A model generated the notes under the pieces. The model was not told the DNA's origin, made no database searches, and saw only the letters and a list, made by a program, of their open reading frames with translations. Shown piece by piece: positions 25,371 to 36,324 of a stretch of 64,000 bases of DNA (positions are counted from its first letter, which is position 1; each line of letters opens with the position of its first letter). The DNA comes from Cryptomeria japonica (lineage: Eukaryota; Streptophyta; Pinopsida; Cupressales; Cupressaceae), in NCBI RefSeq assembly GCF_030272615.1, contig NC_081410.1:122264640-122328639 (forward strand), given 5' to 3'. A program made the translations under genes and the position numbers.

Positions 25371-26146
25371 ACACTCCAATGAGATATTGTAGGTGATTTA
25401 AGGTTTTGTCATTGATGGCAACCTTACAATCCTATGACACCGACAAGACAATTTACCGGCACCAGCAACGACAGACTCTACACCGACACATAGAACACCG
25501 ACAATGAAAGGAAGTATACCGGCACCCAGGTCGACAAGAATTTTGTTTATTATATATTTTGTAATTATTTGTAAAATCATTGTAAGTCGACTTGGCAAGT
25601 TGTAAAATGACTCATATATGTATGAGATCATTATAGAACATTTTGTAAGAAAGGAATAGGCAAAATAAGACAGACCTATTTATGCAAATTATAGGTTAAG
25701 GGTTTATTTAAGAAGCAGAGCTAAAATCGGTACTGGATCTGGCATAGTAGATGCTATTTTGAAGCAGTACAAGACATTGGATTTGCATAATCCAATTTGT
25801 AAGACAATGAGACTTCCCATTTTGTAATTGAGCAGTGAGCTCTAGGCACTTTGCCTTCTTGCATGTGCAAGCCCCTATTGTAGCAGTAATATTCTCTTAT
25901 TGGCCAGTAAGTGAATATTGTGGGTCACGAATCCCACCGAGGTTTTTCCCACACTCAGTTTCCTCGTTAAACTATTGTGTTATGGTGTGCTTTTCATGTG
26001 GTTGATGTTATCTTTGTTTATTGCATTACTTTTTGTTTACCGATATACAGTACTGATATGCTTTACATATTTTAAGTTAAGAAAATTATTAAACCGGTTA
26101 GATACTGATTCACCCCCCCCTCTCAATATCTTTGGGAATCCTAACA
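25371..26146 (+). repeat. Outer element 5' LTR (5' end trimmed)
   Basis: Matches 38951-39739 from ACACTCCAATGAGATATTG to TTTGGGAATCCTAACA. The start TGTTGGCAAATGC seen in the 3' LTR is replaced here by 565-bp-repeat sequence, so the junction was altered after or during insertion. Confidence 0.9.
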
Positions 26147-26148
26147 AT

Positions 26149-26160
26149 TGGTATCAGAGC
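26149..26160 (+). other. Primer-binding site of outer element
   Basis: TGGTATCAGAGC, two bases after the LTR end CTAACA, is complementary to the 3' end of plant initiator methionine tRNA, the usual primer for Ty1/copia-type and many non-autonomous plant elements. Confidence 0.9.
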
Positions 26161-26217
26161 CTGGTTCTCTATTTTCAGAAGCCTAGCAACTTGAGGAAGA
26201 TCTTGACACCGGTAGAG

Positions 26218-27249
26218 ATGGATAACTTGATGAAGCAATTAGAAGCAACTCTCTTAGACTATGATATAGAAAAGTTGAAAAATATCAAACTTGAAGATGA
26301 TCTAAAAGCTGCACAGGACATTATTCAAGCACTTCAAGAAAATCTTACCATTACAAGAAACAAGAGAAGAGAACTTTGTGAAAATATGCAAAATGAGAAT
26401 GATGAAAAGGAAACTCTTAGTGATTTGATGAATAAGCTGAAACAAGAAAACATGACAACAAAGAATGAGATGCAGGATATGACTATGAGATTTTGTAAAG
26501 AAATTGAAGATAGAAAGAAGAATGAAGAAGATTTGACTAGAAGGCTGAATGATGCTGCAAATGAAAACACAAGACTTAGTTATGAAAATGATATGTTGAA
26601 GACAGATCTGATGCATGCACAAAATGACTCAAATGAACTTATGAGACGGAAAGGTATCTTGGAAAGAGAACTGGATACTGCAAATCAACACAAGGAAAAA
26701 TTCAAGAAAAGCTCAGAAGAACTTGGTGACTTGTTGAAGAATCAGAAACCTAATAGTGACACTAATGGCCTTGGCTTTGAAGCTGGTGAAAGCTCCGGTA
26801 CTGCAAACACACATGATCATAGCAAACCAGTAAGACAACCTACTGCTTATAAATTTAATGGCAAATGCTTTAACTGTAAGAAGTATGGTCATAGAGCAAA
26901 TCAATGTAGATCTAGAAATTATCAGAGCACTAATACACCCACCGGTCAATGCTCCAAATGCAACAAAATTGGTCATAACTTAGAAAATTGCAGAATGAAT
27001 GTAAGATGTTATGTTTGTGGAAGATTTGGACACTTATCTAATCAATGTAGAACACAAACCGACATAGGATATGGGAAAGCTATTCAGAAAAACAATGTGA
27101 CTTGTTATGCTTGTAACAAGATTGGACATATTGCAAAATTCTACAGAAGTAAGGCATCACCGGCAAGTAATAATTGTGCTAGTTTGAAAGGTAAAGAAAA
27201 GGTTGAAGAGGTAAAGCATCACCGGCAAGTAATAATTGTGCTAGTTTGA
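26218..27249 (+). pseudogene. Outer element gag-like protein with four CCHC knuckles
   Basis: From ATG at 26218 (MDNLMKQLEATLLDYDIEKL) the protein is a long charged coiled coil of roughly 190 residues (Lys/Glu/Asp/Asn-rich heptads). It then has four zinc-knuckle segments: CFNCKKYGHRANQC, CSKCNKIGHNLENC, CYVCGRFGHLSNQC and CYACNKIGHIAKFY (last cysteine lost). Knuckles bind RNA in gag proteins; I see no standard capsid domain. The open frame extends upstream into the LTR but 26218 is the first ATG after the primer site. A 62-base tandem duplication (phrase repeated at 27154 and 27216) shifts the frame and causes the stop at 27249, so the C-terminus is abnormal. Confidence 0.78.
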
Positions 27250-27698
27250 AAGGTAAAGAAAAGGTTGAAGAGGTAAAGCAAGAATTCTCAAAACAATGGA
27301 TCAGAAAGTCAAATATAAATATTGATAGGACTACCACTCCACCGACAGAACATAATAACACTCCACCGGTAGGAGACTCTTCATCTAACTGAAGAAAATT
27401 CCTTTGAGGGTTTGGCAATCAAATGTGAAACATGCTATTATTCCCTCGGTTGATGGTGAGAAGTTGAAATTACTTCTATACCGATAGATAAAGTTAAGTC
27501 ATTACTTAACCAACAAGCATTAAATGTGGTGGTTGGCAAAATTAACATTATAAAACAAGTATTTTGGCTCCATTTTCATTTCATCGAGCATTCAAATCTT
27601 CAAGAGCGCTAAAATTCCGAGCGAAGGCATTCCAAGCAAAGAAGTGAAGAAATTCATCAAGCAATCATTCCTTAAGGCAGATAAAGGTACTTCTAACC
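27250..27698 (+). other. Outer element spacer between gag and second ORF
   Basis: Starts with the second copy of the 62-base duplication, then former gag C-terminal text ending at a TGA near 27390. The remainder up to the ATG at 27699 has no coding signal. Confidence 0.55.
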
Positions 27699-28520
27699 AT
27701 GGCTTCTTCATCAGTTCCTGAATTCATTGCAAACCCTACTGTTGTTGAAATTATTAAACGCCCTAGACCCGTATTCCAATTAGTTCCTAAAATTGCCAAG
27801 AAAGATGATAATATTGGTGCATTTTCCCAAATCCCTAAAGTAGTAGTTTTTGCTAAAGGCCCTAGAATGTATATACATTGTCATATAGAGGAATTAGGTG
27901 ATGAAGAAATTAAGAATATGTATAAATCTGTAATCTGTGATGAATCTGGAAATATCAAACCTGAACACAAGATAGTTGAAACCCTAGGATTCACTGAAAT
28001 TCTCAGTATCCCGGATTTTCCCAAGGATGTTATAAGGATAGTACTAAGCAGGGTACATGGTGCATTGTTCTGGTTGGACTCAGTTCACAAAATCACAAAA
28101 GAAGCAATAAAGGCTGTGACAGGGTTACCTTCCACCAGTAACAGACCTGATAAAACAAAGAAGGTCTCAAATGACCTAGTGATTAACCTAACTGGTGCAA
28201 CATCTAATAAGAGATCTTTAAGGGTAAATGATGTAACGGATATCAATGTCAGATTCATCAATATGATCTTAGGCTACAAAACCACACATGCAAATAGGTT
28301 AAACTCAGTCTCTAGCCTATGCATAAAAAGTGCCTATGACATGGTTAATGATAATGCAAAAATGGATGTGTGCGAATGACTTAAAGATGAACTAATTGAC
28401 ATTTTGGGAAAGATAACGAAAGACAAAAAGGGGACATTTAGATTTGGAAACCTACTCGTCTGTCTAATGCTACACATAACCAAACAAGTACCTGGTATCG
28501 GTAACATAAATCTTGGTTTT

Positions 28521-28525
28521 GATAT
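28521..28525. other. Target-site duplication (left) of inner element
   Basis: GATAT directly before the left LTR; repeated at 36320-36324 directly after the right LTR. Five bases is the usual length for LTR-element integration. Confidence 0.93.
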
Positions 28526-29728
28526 TGTAAAGCGAAAAATCGCGATCGAACCCTAGTTGCTCTCCCCTCTTCCAACTCCGAGGAGAGAGAAGGGAGAGTC
28601 ACTAGGGTTGATGGTTTTCACTTAAGGGAGAGACTTTAGATTCAAAAGAGGGGTTGAAACCCACAAGATCCAATCCCACACAATGCAAGATTGGATGCTA
28701 AATGAGTTTCAAGGGTTAAGACAACAAGGCTACCCTCTTTTGTAAAGAATGTTGATAGAAGAATTAAGCTAGGAATGCATAGAAAGTGACAAAGATTCGC
28801 TTATAAACTGAGATAGGGATATAGGATGAAGCTGCGGACCTGGAATTAGCAGTAAAATGTCGACACAGCGCTGTCCTGCAAATTTGAGCAAAAGTTGACG
28901 GGACGATGGCGCCCGGCGTGCACACGGTCCTCCGAAAAATCCGCGAAACGAAGGGGGATCTATTCGTCTCTGCACAAGGATTCCAGATCTTCAATTTCAG
29001 CCGCGTACCTGCAACCTACACACAGAAAAGCGAAGACGATTGGGGGGTTAGGGATTAGGGGTTTGCCTTTAGGTCAAACCCCAGTTTTGGAATTAACCAA
29101 GAAATGAGAAATGCTGTAAATGTAATGTAAAACAAGTACTAATACCTTGTTGTAAGGATGTTTGTATCCTTATGTGCGAAGGTATAGATGTTGTTGTTTG
29201 TTGTATTGTTGTATGTTGTATGTAGCATGTAGTATGTGATCTCCTCTTCAATGGTTGAATCCTTGTCTTGAATGCAACACTTAGCCTTGAATGGAGACTT
29301 GAAATGATCAATTACTTGAAGGAATGCTTGAATGCTTGAATGCTTGAGTATAGTTTCCACGCCTTTTCCATCATATCGAATGAAAGAGGAAAATGTCATT
29401 TATATACTTGTCAATTAGGGTTAATAGACTGATTTTCCCGACCTTAGGCCGACCAGGAAAGTTAATTTTCCAATTTGCAAACATAAAGACCCGAAGTGCA
29501 AAAGAGACCGGGCCCAAAATAGGACCTAGGGACCAGGGCGCTGGGCGCTCTGGTCCCACCTCCCGAGACAGCAGGGTGCAAAGGAGGTTCAGGCCAGAGT
29601 GCAAGAAAATGCAGTTTTTGGTGTCGTGAGCAAGTTTCGGGGTCTCCATTCAGGTTCAGTGTTGCGTCGCCATCGTGAAGACCCAAATGCAGTCAAAATT
29701 GCAAGTGTCACAATTTTAGGACGCTACA
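28526..29728 (-). repeat. Inner element 3' LTR
   Basis: Plus-strand ends are TGTAAAGCG and GACGCTACA. Nearly identical to 35084-36319. It lacks the 33-base duplication seen in the other LTR. Contains a ttagggattagggg run and a gcacacggtcct motif shared with the leader. Confidence 0.95.
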
Positions 29729-30469
29729 TTTAGCCCCCACTTTAGCGGGAGTATAAGCGTACGCTCATACTTCCAGTAAAGTACAAGGAAACAACATTGA
29801 AAAACTTTCACGACGTCAAGGAGGCAAGATACACCAAGCCTCCAGTGGACTAAGGATCTTACGACTTCGATTGACAAAGTAAAAGGGAAGATCACGAGGG
29901 AGAACCATGACTGTCAGTAGTAAGGTTCCCTCACTATGAGTCATGCAAGAAAGATATCAAAAATTTTCAAGGCAAGGCTAAATTTACCAAGAAATTTTCA
30001 AGTATCTTGAAAAGATATGAACGGGATGTATGCCCCCCTACGTTAAAGCGATCACACACGCCTCACCGGGGGTGATTGCTTTAAGGTAGTGATACATATA
30101 AGAAATGAGAAAGGAGCACATTATCACAAGGATTTAGCCCCCAAGTGTGAGATAAGCCCAAGGATAATAGACACAAAACACAAAGCACAAGGTGACTTCG
30201 CTTTCCTCGGGGTCAGTATGCTGTATGATAATTCATGTATATCATATGTATGTATGCATAATTGTTCTTCATTCCCAAATCAAGGAAGGTCACCTAGAAG
30301 AAGGGAACACATGTGTCTTTTGAGTTAGCATGAGAGAGACCAAAAGAGGTCGCAATGCTTTGCATCGTCCTCAAGCAGACAACACTAAGGACAACAAATA
30401 GAAGAATGAGAATAACACATAGAGGAAGTAACAAAAGAGAGGGGGAGAGAATCTGCTATGCTAATGAAA
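29729..30469 (-). other. Inner element 3' untranslated region with polypurine tract
   Basis: The minus strand reads aaagtgggggcta immediately before the 3' LTR. The remaining 700 bases have no coding signal. They contain GC-rich patches such as cacctcaccgggggtgattg (30058-30078) that can fold locally. Confidence 0.65.
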
Positions 30470-33400
30470 CTAGTCTAGCACGTCATCTACCCCCCGATCT
30501 TGCTGATCAATGTTTCTGGAAGGTAGGGAACACGCTAGAGGAGGAACATCCAACACAGCAGATGGAGCTATCACAAGATCCAAACAAGGGCTATGTTCAT
30601 GTTCCGAGCCACATTGTTCTTGTCTAGGAGCTAGGATAAGTGCTTTAGAAAATTCGTTAGATAAATGGTTATCAATATCAACAAGTTCATATTCACTATC
30701 AGAATGAACAGGAGAAGTAACATTTGCATCATGAATAACATTTTCATCTATATCATCGTCAAGATTTATAAAAATAGGATCTTTAACTCGCACAGGATCA
30801 AGACCATCATGCATCTTATGTTTAGGAGATTTCGGCTCAATCGTCGGCTGAGGAGAAAATGGAATAATGCTTGTTGAATGTGTTTTTGGGGATTGCAAAG
30901 TTTGAGCTCTAAGACGACGCTTTCGCCGGCGTTCACGTGCAGAACGATTTCATCTAGTCTTAGTAGGAAGTTGAGAAGATTGAGGAGGAGGAACGTTCTC
31001 ATCCTTATTACTTGGGTGTTTAGGTTGTGGTCTCTTAGGCTGAATAATAGGAGAAGAGGAGGGTCTCTTCTCTCCATAAGAGGAAGGAGGAGGAACTGCT
31101 CCATATAAGGGAGGAATATTCGGTTTAGGAAGGAGACCAAGCCCATCATGACGAGGAGGTATAGGTCTACTTTTAGAAGGTTTATTAGGTATAGGCATAG
31201 TCACATCCATAGGAATGGGTTGGGAATCTTCTTGAGGAAAGACATTAGTTTTATCTTTCAGAGGAAGAACTTCCTTCTCAAGAATGATAGGAATGTCAAG
31301 TTTGGGTGTTCTAGGTTCACTTAGAGATAGGATCATGTCTTTTTTCCACTTTTGATAAGATTTGAAAAGATGATCACTTCGCGGAGGAAGAGATTGGAAT
31401 TGTTTAGGCCAAAAGTAATCAATAGGAACGTTAGAAGTTCTTTCAGCTGGTTTAAAGAGACTATGATTGACAGTAACAACTTCACCATTATGGGGAAATT
31501 TCAGACACTTGTGAATAGGAGAAGCAATAGCTTTCATGGAAGATAGCCAAGGATAGCCTAGCTTCACACGAAATTGTTCAGATGATGGAATAATAGCAAA
31601 GTCCACATCAAGGGATTTGTTATGGACCTCAATAGGTAATGTAATAGAACCAATTGCAGGAGAAGAAAATGCATCAAATAGTTTCACAACCACATTTGTT
31701 TCATCATAGATCACTTGATTCAATTGCAAAGTAAAAAGAAATTCTTCAGTAATGACATTAACCATACAAGAAGGATCAATAAGCACTCCACGACAAGGTG
31801 TATTCTTGACTTTTGCAACTATATATAAAGGACCATCAGGTGCCCTGATAGTTTCACTAGAATCAAAGGTGATGGAAGGTTCTTTAGGGATTTTCTACTG
31901 CTCTACAAAGTTAATCACATTCGGAGTCATAGACACAAGATCATCAGGTGAGACAGAGGAATCAGTAGTATCAATCGCATTAGAGGTATGAGAAGGCAAT
32001 GGATCAGTGAAAATCTGAAGATTTTGGTTAGGAGGAGCTACAGATGTGTTGCCTTTATCATTCACTCCAGAAACAGAGATTGTATTATTATCAATCAAAT
32101 CTTGAATTTTCCCCTTTAAAGCAAAACATTTTTCAGTATCATGCCCAGGTTGATGATGAAATTGACAAAAAGATTTGTTATCAAAATAGGGTGAATTAAT
32201 CTTTGCAGGATCAATTTGCCTTATAGGAGGAAGAGTAAGCACATTTTGTTCCAATAACTTATTCATAATACTATGCAATGATTCATTCAAAGGAGTAAAC
32301 TTTCTTTCTCTCTTGAAAAACTTAGAAATAGGAGACACACCTGATGCTGCATTCACATTGTTGTTGATGATGTTTTCATTGAATTTAATGGACTCTCTGT
32401 TCGGTTTAAACTTCCCAAATGGTTGTTGACTACTATCACCCTTATCACTCGGAGCCATAGGATTTGGTTGTTCCATTTGACTCACAGTCAGTTGATAATT
32501 GTGAAGAGTTGCGCACAACTGTTGGAAAGAAGTAAACTCAGAAAACAGGAGTTTTTCTCTAATGTCTTTTTGTAAATTAGAAATAAAGATTCTTTGAATA
32601 TCATTGTCAGGCACTGGAAAGGAAATTTGAGCATACAAATGCTTATATCTACCAATGAAATCAGTCACTTTTTCTTTAACACCTTGTTTACAATGCATTA
32701 AATCAATCAAAGTAACTTTAGGACTTATATTGTTTTGAAATTGTTGAATGAAAGCATTTGCAAGTTGTTCAAAAGAAGTAATAGAATAGGAAGGCAACGA
32801 GCAATACCATTGTAGGGCTTTGTCTCTTAATGTTCTAGTAAATAGTTTTGCAAGCAACCTTTGGTCATAAGCAAAATCAGTACATATTGTTTGAAAGGTC
32901 TTAACATGTGTTAGAGGATCACCCTTACCATTATAAAGCTCCAAATGCGGAATTTCAACATGTTTAGGGGGAATAGCTCGAAAAATGTCAAAAGAAAGTG
33001 GACTCGCAACATCAAATGTGGGCACACTAAACTTAGATTGATTCATAGAGGCAATTTGTTGCTGTAAAGAAGAGACAGTTTGTGCAAGATTGTTAATGGT
33101 TGCTTCAGTCGAAGAGTTCATATTAGACATGTTAGATTGTGATGGAGGTGTTATGTTATTGAAAGAAGGTAGAGAGTAAGGTGGTGGGACACTATGATAG
33201 TTAGTCATAGTAGATGATTGGACAGGAGGAACACTACAAGAAGGAATGGAATGATTAAATGAATTGCCCCCTTGTGTCATGTTCATTTGTGGAGATATAA
33301 GAGGAACACTCACTGAAGGAATGAATGAAGAAGTTGGATTAAATGAAGGAAGAGGGTTGATTGAAGAAGAGGGATTCCCCCCATGACTGGTGATCATAGG

Positions 33401-33901
33401 AGGAATGTCTTGTGTTGAAGTAGTCATTATGTTTGATGTAAAAATAGGTATGCTAGCAATAGAAGTCATCAAAGGAATAGAATGATTGACTTGAGTAGGA
33501 GGTTGTGTATAACCTAAGGTTTCGGCACAACTTTTCATAGGCATCACATTTGAATCCACAATGTGTGCAATACCACGCAAAATATCAATTCCATTCTTAT
33601 CACTTTGAAGCATACGTTTTAGACCCTCAATTAAAGGAAGAGCTTGACTATCGGGGTATTCTTGAGACATCCACTGTCGAAAATCGTCAAATTGGTTATC
33701 CAATTTTGAAAGTTGTTCTACAGAAACCTCATGGAGAGCTTCTTCATCATTAAGAGGATTAGAGGAATTACCCATGTCCTCGTTAAAAAGACCATTCAAA
33801 TTAGGTTCCATCTCCTCAGTAATTAAACCTTGAAAGGACTTAATTCTAAGGCTTCGTCTAACAGGAATAGTGTAAGTAGGGCTTATTGTTGTAAAACTCA
33901 T
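30470..33901 (-). pseudogene. Inner element gag-protease polyprotein (two in-frame stops)
   Basis: One minus-strand frame runs 33901 to 30470 (about 1,140 codons), interrupted only by TAG at 31897-31895 and TGA at 30952-30950. The N-terminal 300 residues are Ser/Pro/Asn-rich. A retrotransposon gag domain follows: HLELYNGKGDPLTHVKTF, ALQWYCSLP, FEQLANAFIQQF and LMHCKQG. A CCHH-type knuckle CQFHHQPGHDTEKC lies near 32174-32130. After the first stop an aspartic-protease-like fold appears: LIDPSCMVNVITEEFL (family LIDTGA/GSS type, DPS here) and LGYPWLSSMKAIASPIHKCLKF. The tail is Pro-rich and acidic. The DPS in place of DTG/DSG may mean an inactive protease. Both stops are single-base changes, consistent with a recently dead copy. 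Confidence 0.85.
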
Positions 33902-35061
33902 GCACTAGAGAAAGAGAGAAGATTTTGAATTTTAGAGGTAGCAAATTTCAGTAAAACCAGCCAATCTTCCAGCTTTAAGCTGTTAAATACAATCAGGACA
34001 ATCTCCCGAAATTTCGGAAAAAATGTCCGGGACCGTGGCGCTCGGGGTGCACACGGTCCTCGCAACTTTTTTCGAAATTTGCAGGGATGAAAGTTATGAT
34101 GATTTCACAGCTAACCTGAAAAAATTGAGTGATTTTACGATCTGTAGATAGGCCAAATTAAAGTTGCAATCTCAAAATTGAACCCTACCAAGATTGTCGA
34201 AAAATACAAAATTTGAATTTTGAAAAAGAGAGGGAAACTGAAATTTTGAATTTTATGATTTTAGAGGGAATACCAAAAGCAATGCAAGTTTTGGATTTTA
34301 AAAATTGACTTAATTTCACGCAAAATTCGATTTTGAAAGCGGAAATCAAAGTTGTTGTAATTAAGCACTTAATTTCAAAAGTCCCAAATTGCAAAAATTT
34401 GAATGAATCACTGAAATTTCGAATGAATGATAACACACTTTTCAGATTTAGGATAGTAAGAAACACAATTTTGACACAAATTTCAATTTCAACAATTTTT
34501 GAATGATTAAAAGCCTCAATCCAAGCAATTGCTAGACCAACTTTGACTGTAATTTTGAAGGTGTTAAAATTAATAAAATCAGCCAAAATTCTGGATTTTA
34601 GCAGAAAAATACAGTAAGATCTCGCTCCCGAAATTTCGGAAAAAATGTCGGGGACGATGGCGCTCGGAGTGCACACGGTCCTCGCAACTTTTTTCCAAAT
34701 TTTCAGGGATGAAAGATATTGTGATTTTATTGCGGAATCCAAAGTTACAGCTGATTTGGAGATGTTTTGATCAGTGAAATTATCAGTCAAAGGTTGAATC
34801 AAGAGGGTTTCAAAAATTAGGGTTTTGACACTTAACCACTTAATTTTCAAAATTAAAGCACAAATATGAATTGATAATTTGTAATAGAAGGGCAGATCTG
34901 AAACAAGCATCAACAATTAAACATTTCACAAGTTTAATTACTAAAAAAGAAAATTTAGGGTTTTTATGCAATTAACCTTTAAAATTTTGCAAAAGATCAA
35001 ACATGGAAATGTAACCAAGGAATCCAATTTTCAGATCTAACTATGAATAATCAGAAAGGAT
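33902..35061 (-). other. Inner element 5' leader
   Basis: About 1.1 kb of untranslated leader between primer site and gag. It holds two copies of a block of about 70 bases (34008-34075 and 34627-34695) with cccgaaatttcggaaaaaat, gtggcgctcgg and gtgcacacggtcctcgcaac. A shorter version of the same block is in both LTRs (28905-28940, 35463-35500). The repeated block may be structured RNA or a regulatory site. An open frame at 34916-34185 shows no recognisable content. Confidence 0.6.
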
Positions 35062-35080
35062 GTTCACGTCGGGTTCACCA
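35062..35080 (-). other. Primer-binding site of inner element
   Basis: On the minus strand TGGTGAACCCGACGTGAAC starts four bases after the 5' LTR end. It ends a tRNA-like complement (…TTCACCA), but I do not assign the tRNA. Confidence 0.75.
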
Positions 35081-35083
35081 AAA

Positions 35084-36319
35084 TGTAAAGCGGAAAATCG
35101 CGATCGAACCCTAGTTGCTCTCCCCTCTTCCAACTCCGAGGAGAGAGAAGGGAGAGTCACTCTAGGGTTGATGGTTTTCACTTAAGGGAGAGACTTTACA
35201 TTCAAAAGAGGGGTTGAAACCCACAAGATCCAATCCCACACAATGCAAGATTGGATGCTAAATGAGTTTCAAGGGTTAAGACAGCAAGGCTACCCTCTTT
35301 TGTAAAGAATGTTGATAGAAGAATTAAGCTAGGAATGCATAGAAAGTGACAAAGATTCGCTTATAAACTGAGATAGGGATATAGGATGAAGCTGCAGACC
35401 TGGAATTAGCAGTAAAATGTCGATACGGCGCTGTCCTGCAAATTTGAGCAAAAGTTGACGAGACGATGGCGCTCGGCGTGCACACGGTCCTCCGAAAAAT
35501 CCGCGAAACGAAGGGGGATCTGTTCGTCTCTGCACAAGGATTCCAGATCTTCAATTTCAGCCGCGTACCTGCAACCTACACACAGAAAAGCGAAGACGAT
35601 TGGGGGGTTAGGGATTAGGGGTTTGCCTTTAGGTCAAACCCCGGTTTTGGAATTAACCAAGAAATGAGAAATGCTGTAAATGTAATGTAAAACAAGTACT
35701 AATACCTTGTTGTAAGGATGTTTGTATCCTTATGTGCGAAGGTATAGATGTTGTTGTTTGTTGTATTGTTGTATGTTGTATGTAGCATGTAGTATGTGAT
35801 CTCCTCTTCAATGGTTGAATCCTTGTCTTGAATGCAACACTTAGCCTTGAATGGAGACTTGAAATGATCAATTACTTGAAGGAATGCTTGAATGCTTGAA
35901 TGCTTGAGTATAGTTTCCACGCCTTTTCCATCATATCAAATGAAAGAGGAAAATGTCATTTATATACTTGTCAATTAGGGTTAATAGACTGATTTTCCCG
36001 ACCTTAGGCCGACCAGGAAAGTTAATTTTCCAATTTGCAAACATAAAGACCCGAAGTGCAAAAGAGACCGGGCCCAAAATAGGACCCAGGGACCAGGGCG
36101 CTGGGCGCCCTGGTCCTGAAGGACCAGGGCGTTGGGCGCTCTGGTCCCACCTCCCGGGACAGCAGGGTGCAAAGGAGGTTCAGGCCAGAGTGCAAGAAAA
36201 TGCAGTTTTTGGTTTCGTGAGCAAGTTTCGGGGTCTCCATTCAGGTTCAGTGTTGCGTCGCCATCGTGAAGACCCAAATGCAGTCGAAATTGCAAGTGTC
36301 GCAATTTTAGGACGCTACA
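35084..36319 (-). repeat. Inner element 5' LTR
   Basis: Same ends as the other LTR. An extra 33-base tandem duplication lies at about 36095-36145 (ggaccagggcgctgggcgcc repeated), which makes it longer than the partner. Confidence 0.95.
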
Positions 36320-36324
36320 GATAT
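36320..36324. other. Target-site duplication (right) of inner element
   Basis: GATAT; identical to 28521-28525. The second ORF of the outer element resumes in frame here. Confidence 0.93.

Larger units (their letters stand above)
28526..36319 (-). mobile_element. Ty3/gypsy-like LTR element, gag-protease only, inserted in reverse (inner element)
   Basis: Total length is 7,794 bases. LTRs of 1,203 (28526-29728) and 1,236 bases (35084-36319) start TG and end CA on either strand. A perfect GATAT duplication flanks them. On the minus strand the primer site TGGTGAACCCGACGTGAAC lies next to the 5' LTR (35080-35062), and a polypurine stretch (aagtgggggctaaa) abuts the 3' LTR near 29729-29742. Only gag and a protease-like region are coded; no reverse transcriptase or integrase is seen, so mobilisation would need helper enzymes. 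I counted about 17 substitutions between the LTRs by eye, so insertion is fairly recent. Confidence 0.93.

Noticed and set aside
29040-29070. Telomere-like ttagggattagggg in the inner LTR
   Set aside because: Only two imperfect units, present in both LTRs as part of the LTR sequence.
34185-34916. 243-codon open frame in the inner element leader
   Set aside because: No recognisable motif, lies in the untranslated leader, composition like the surrounding AT-rich leader.
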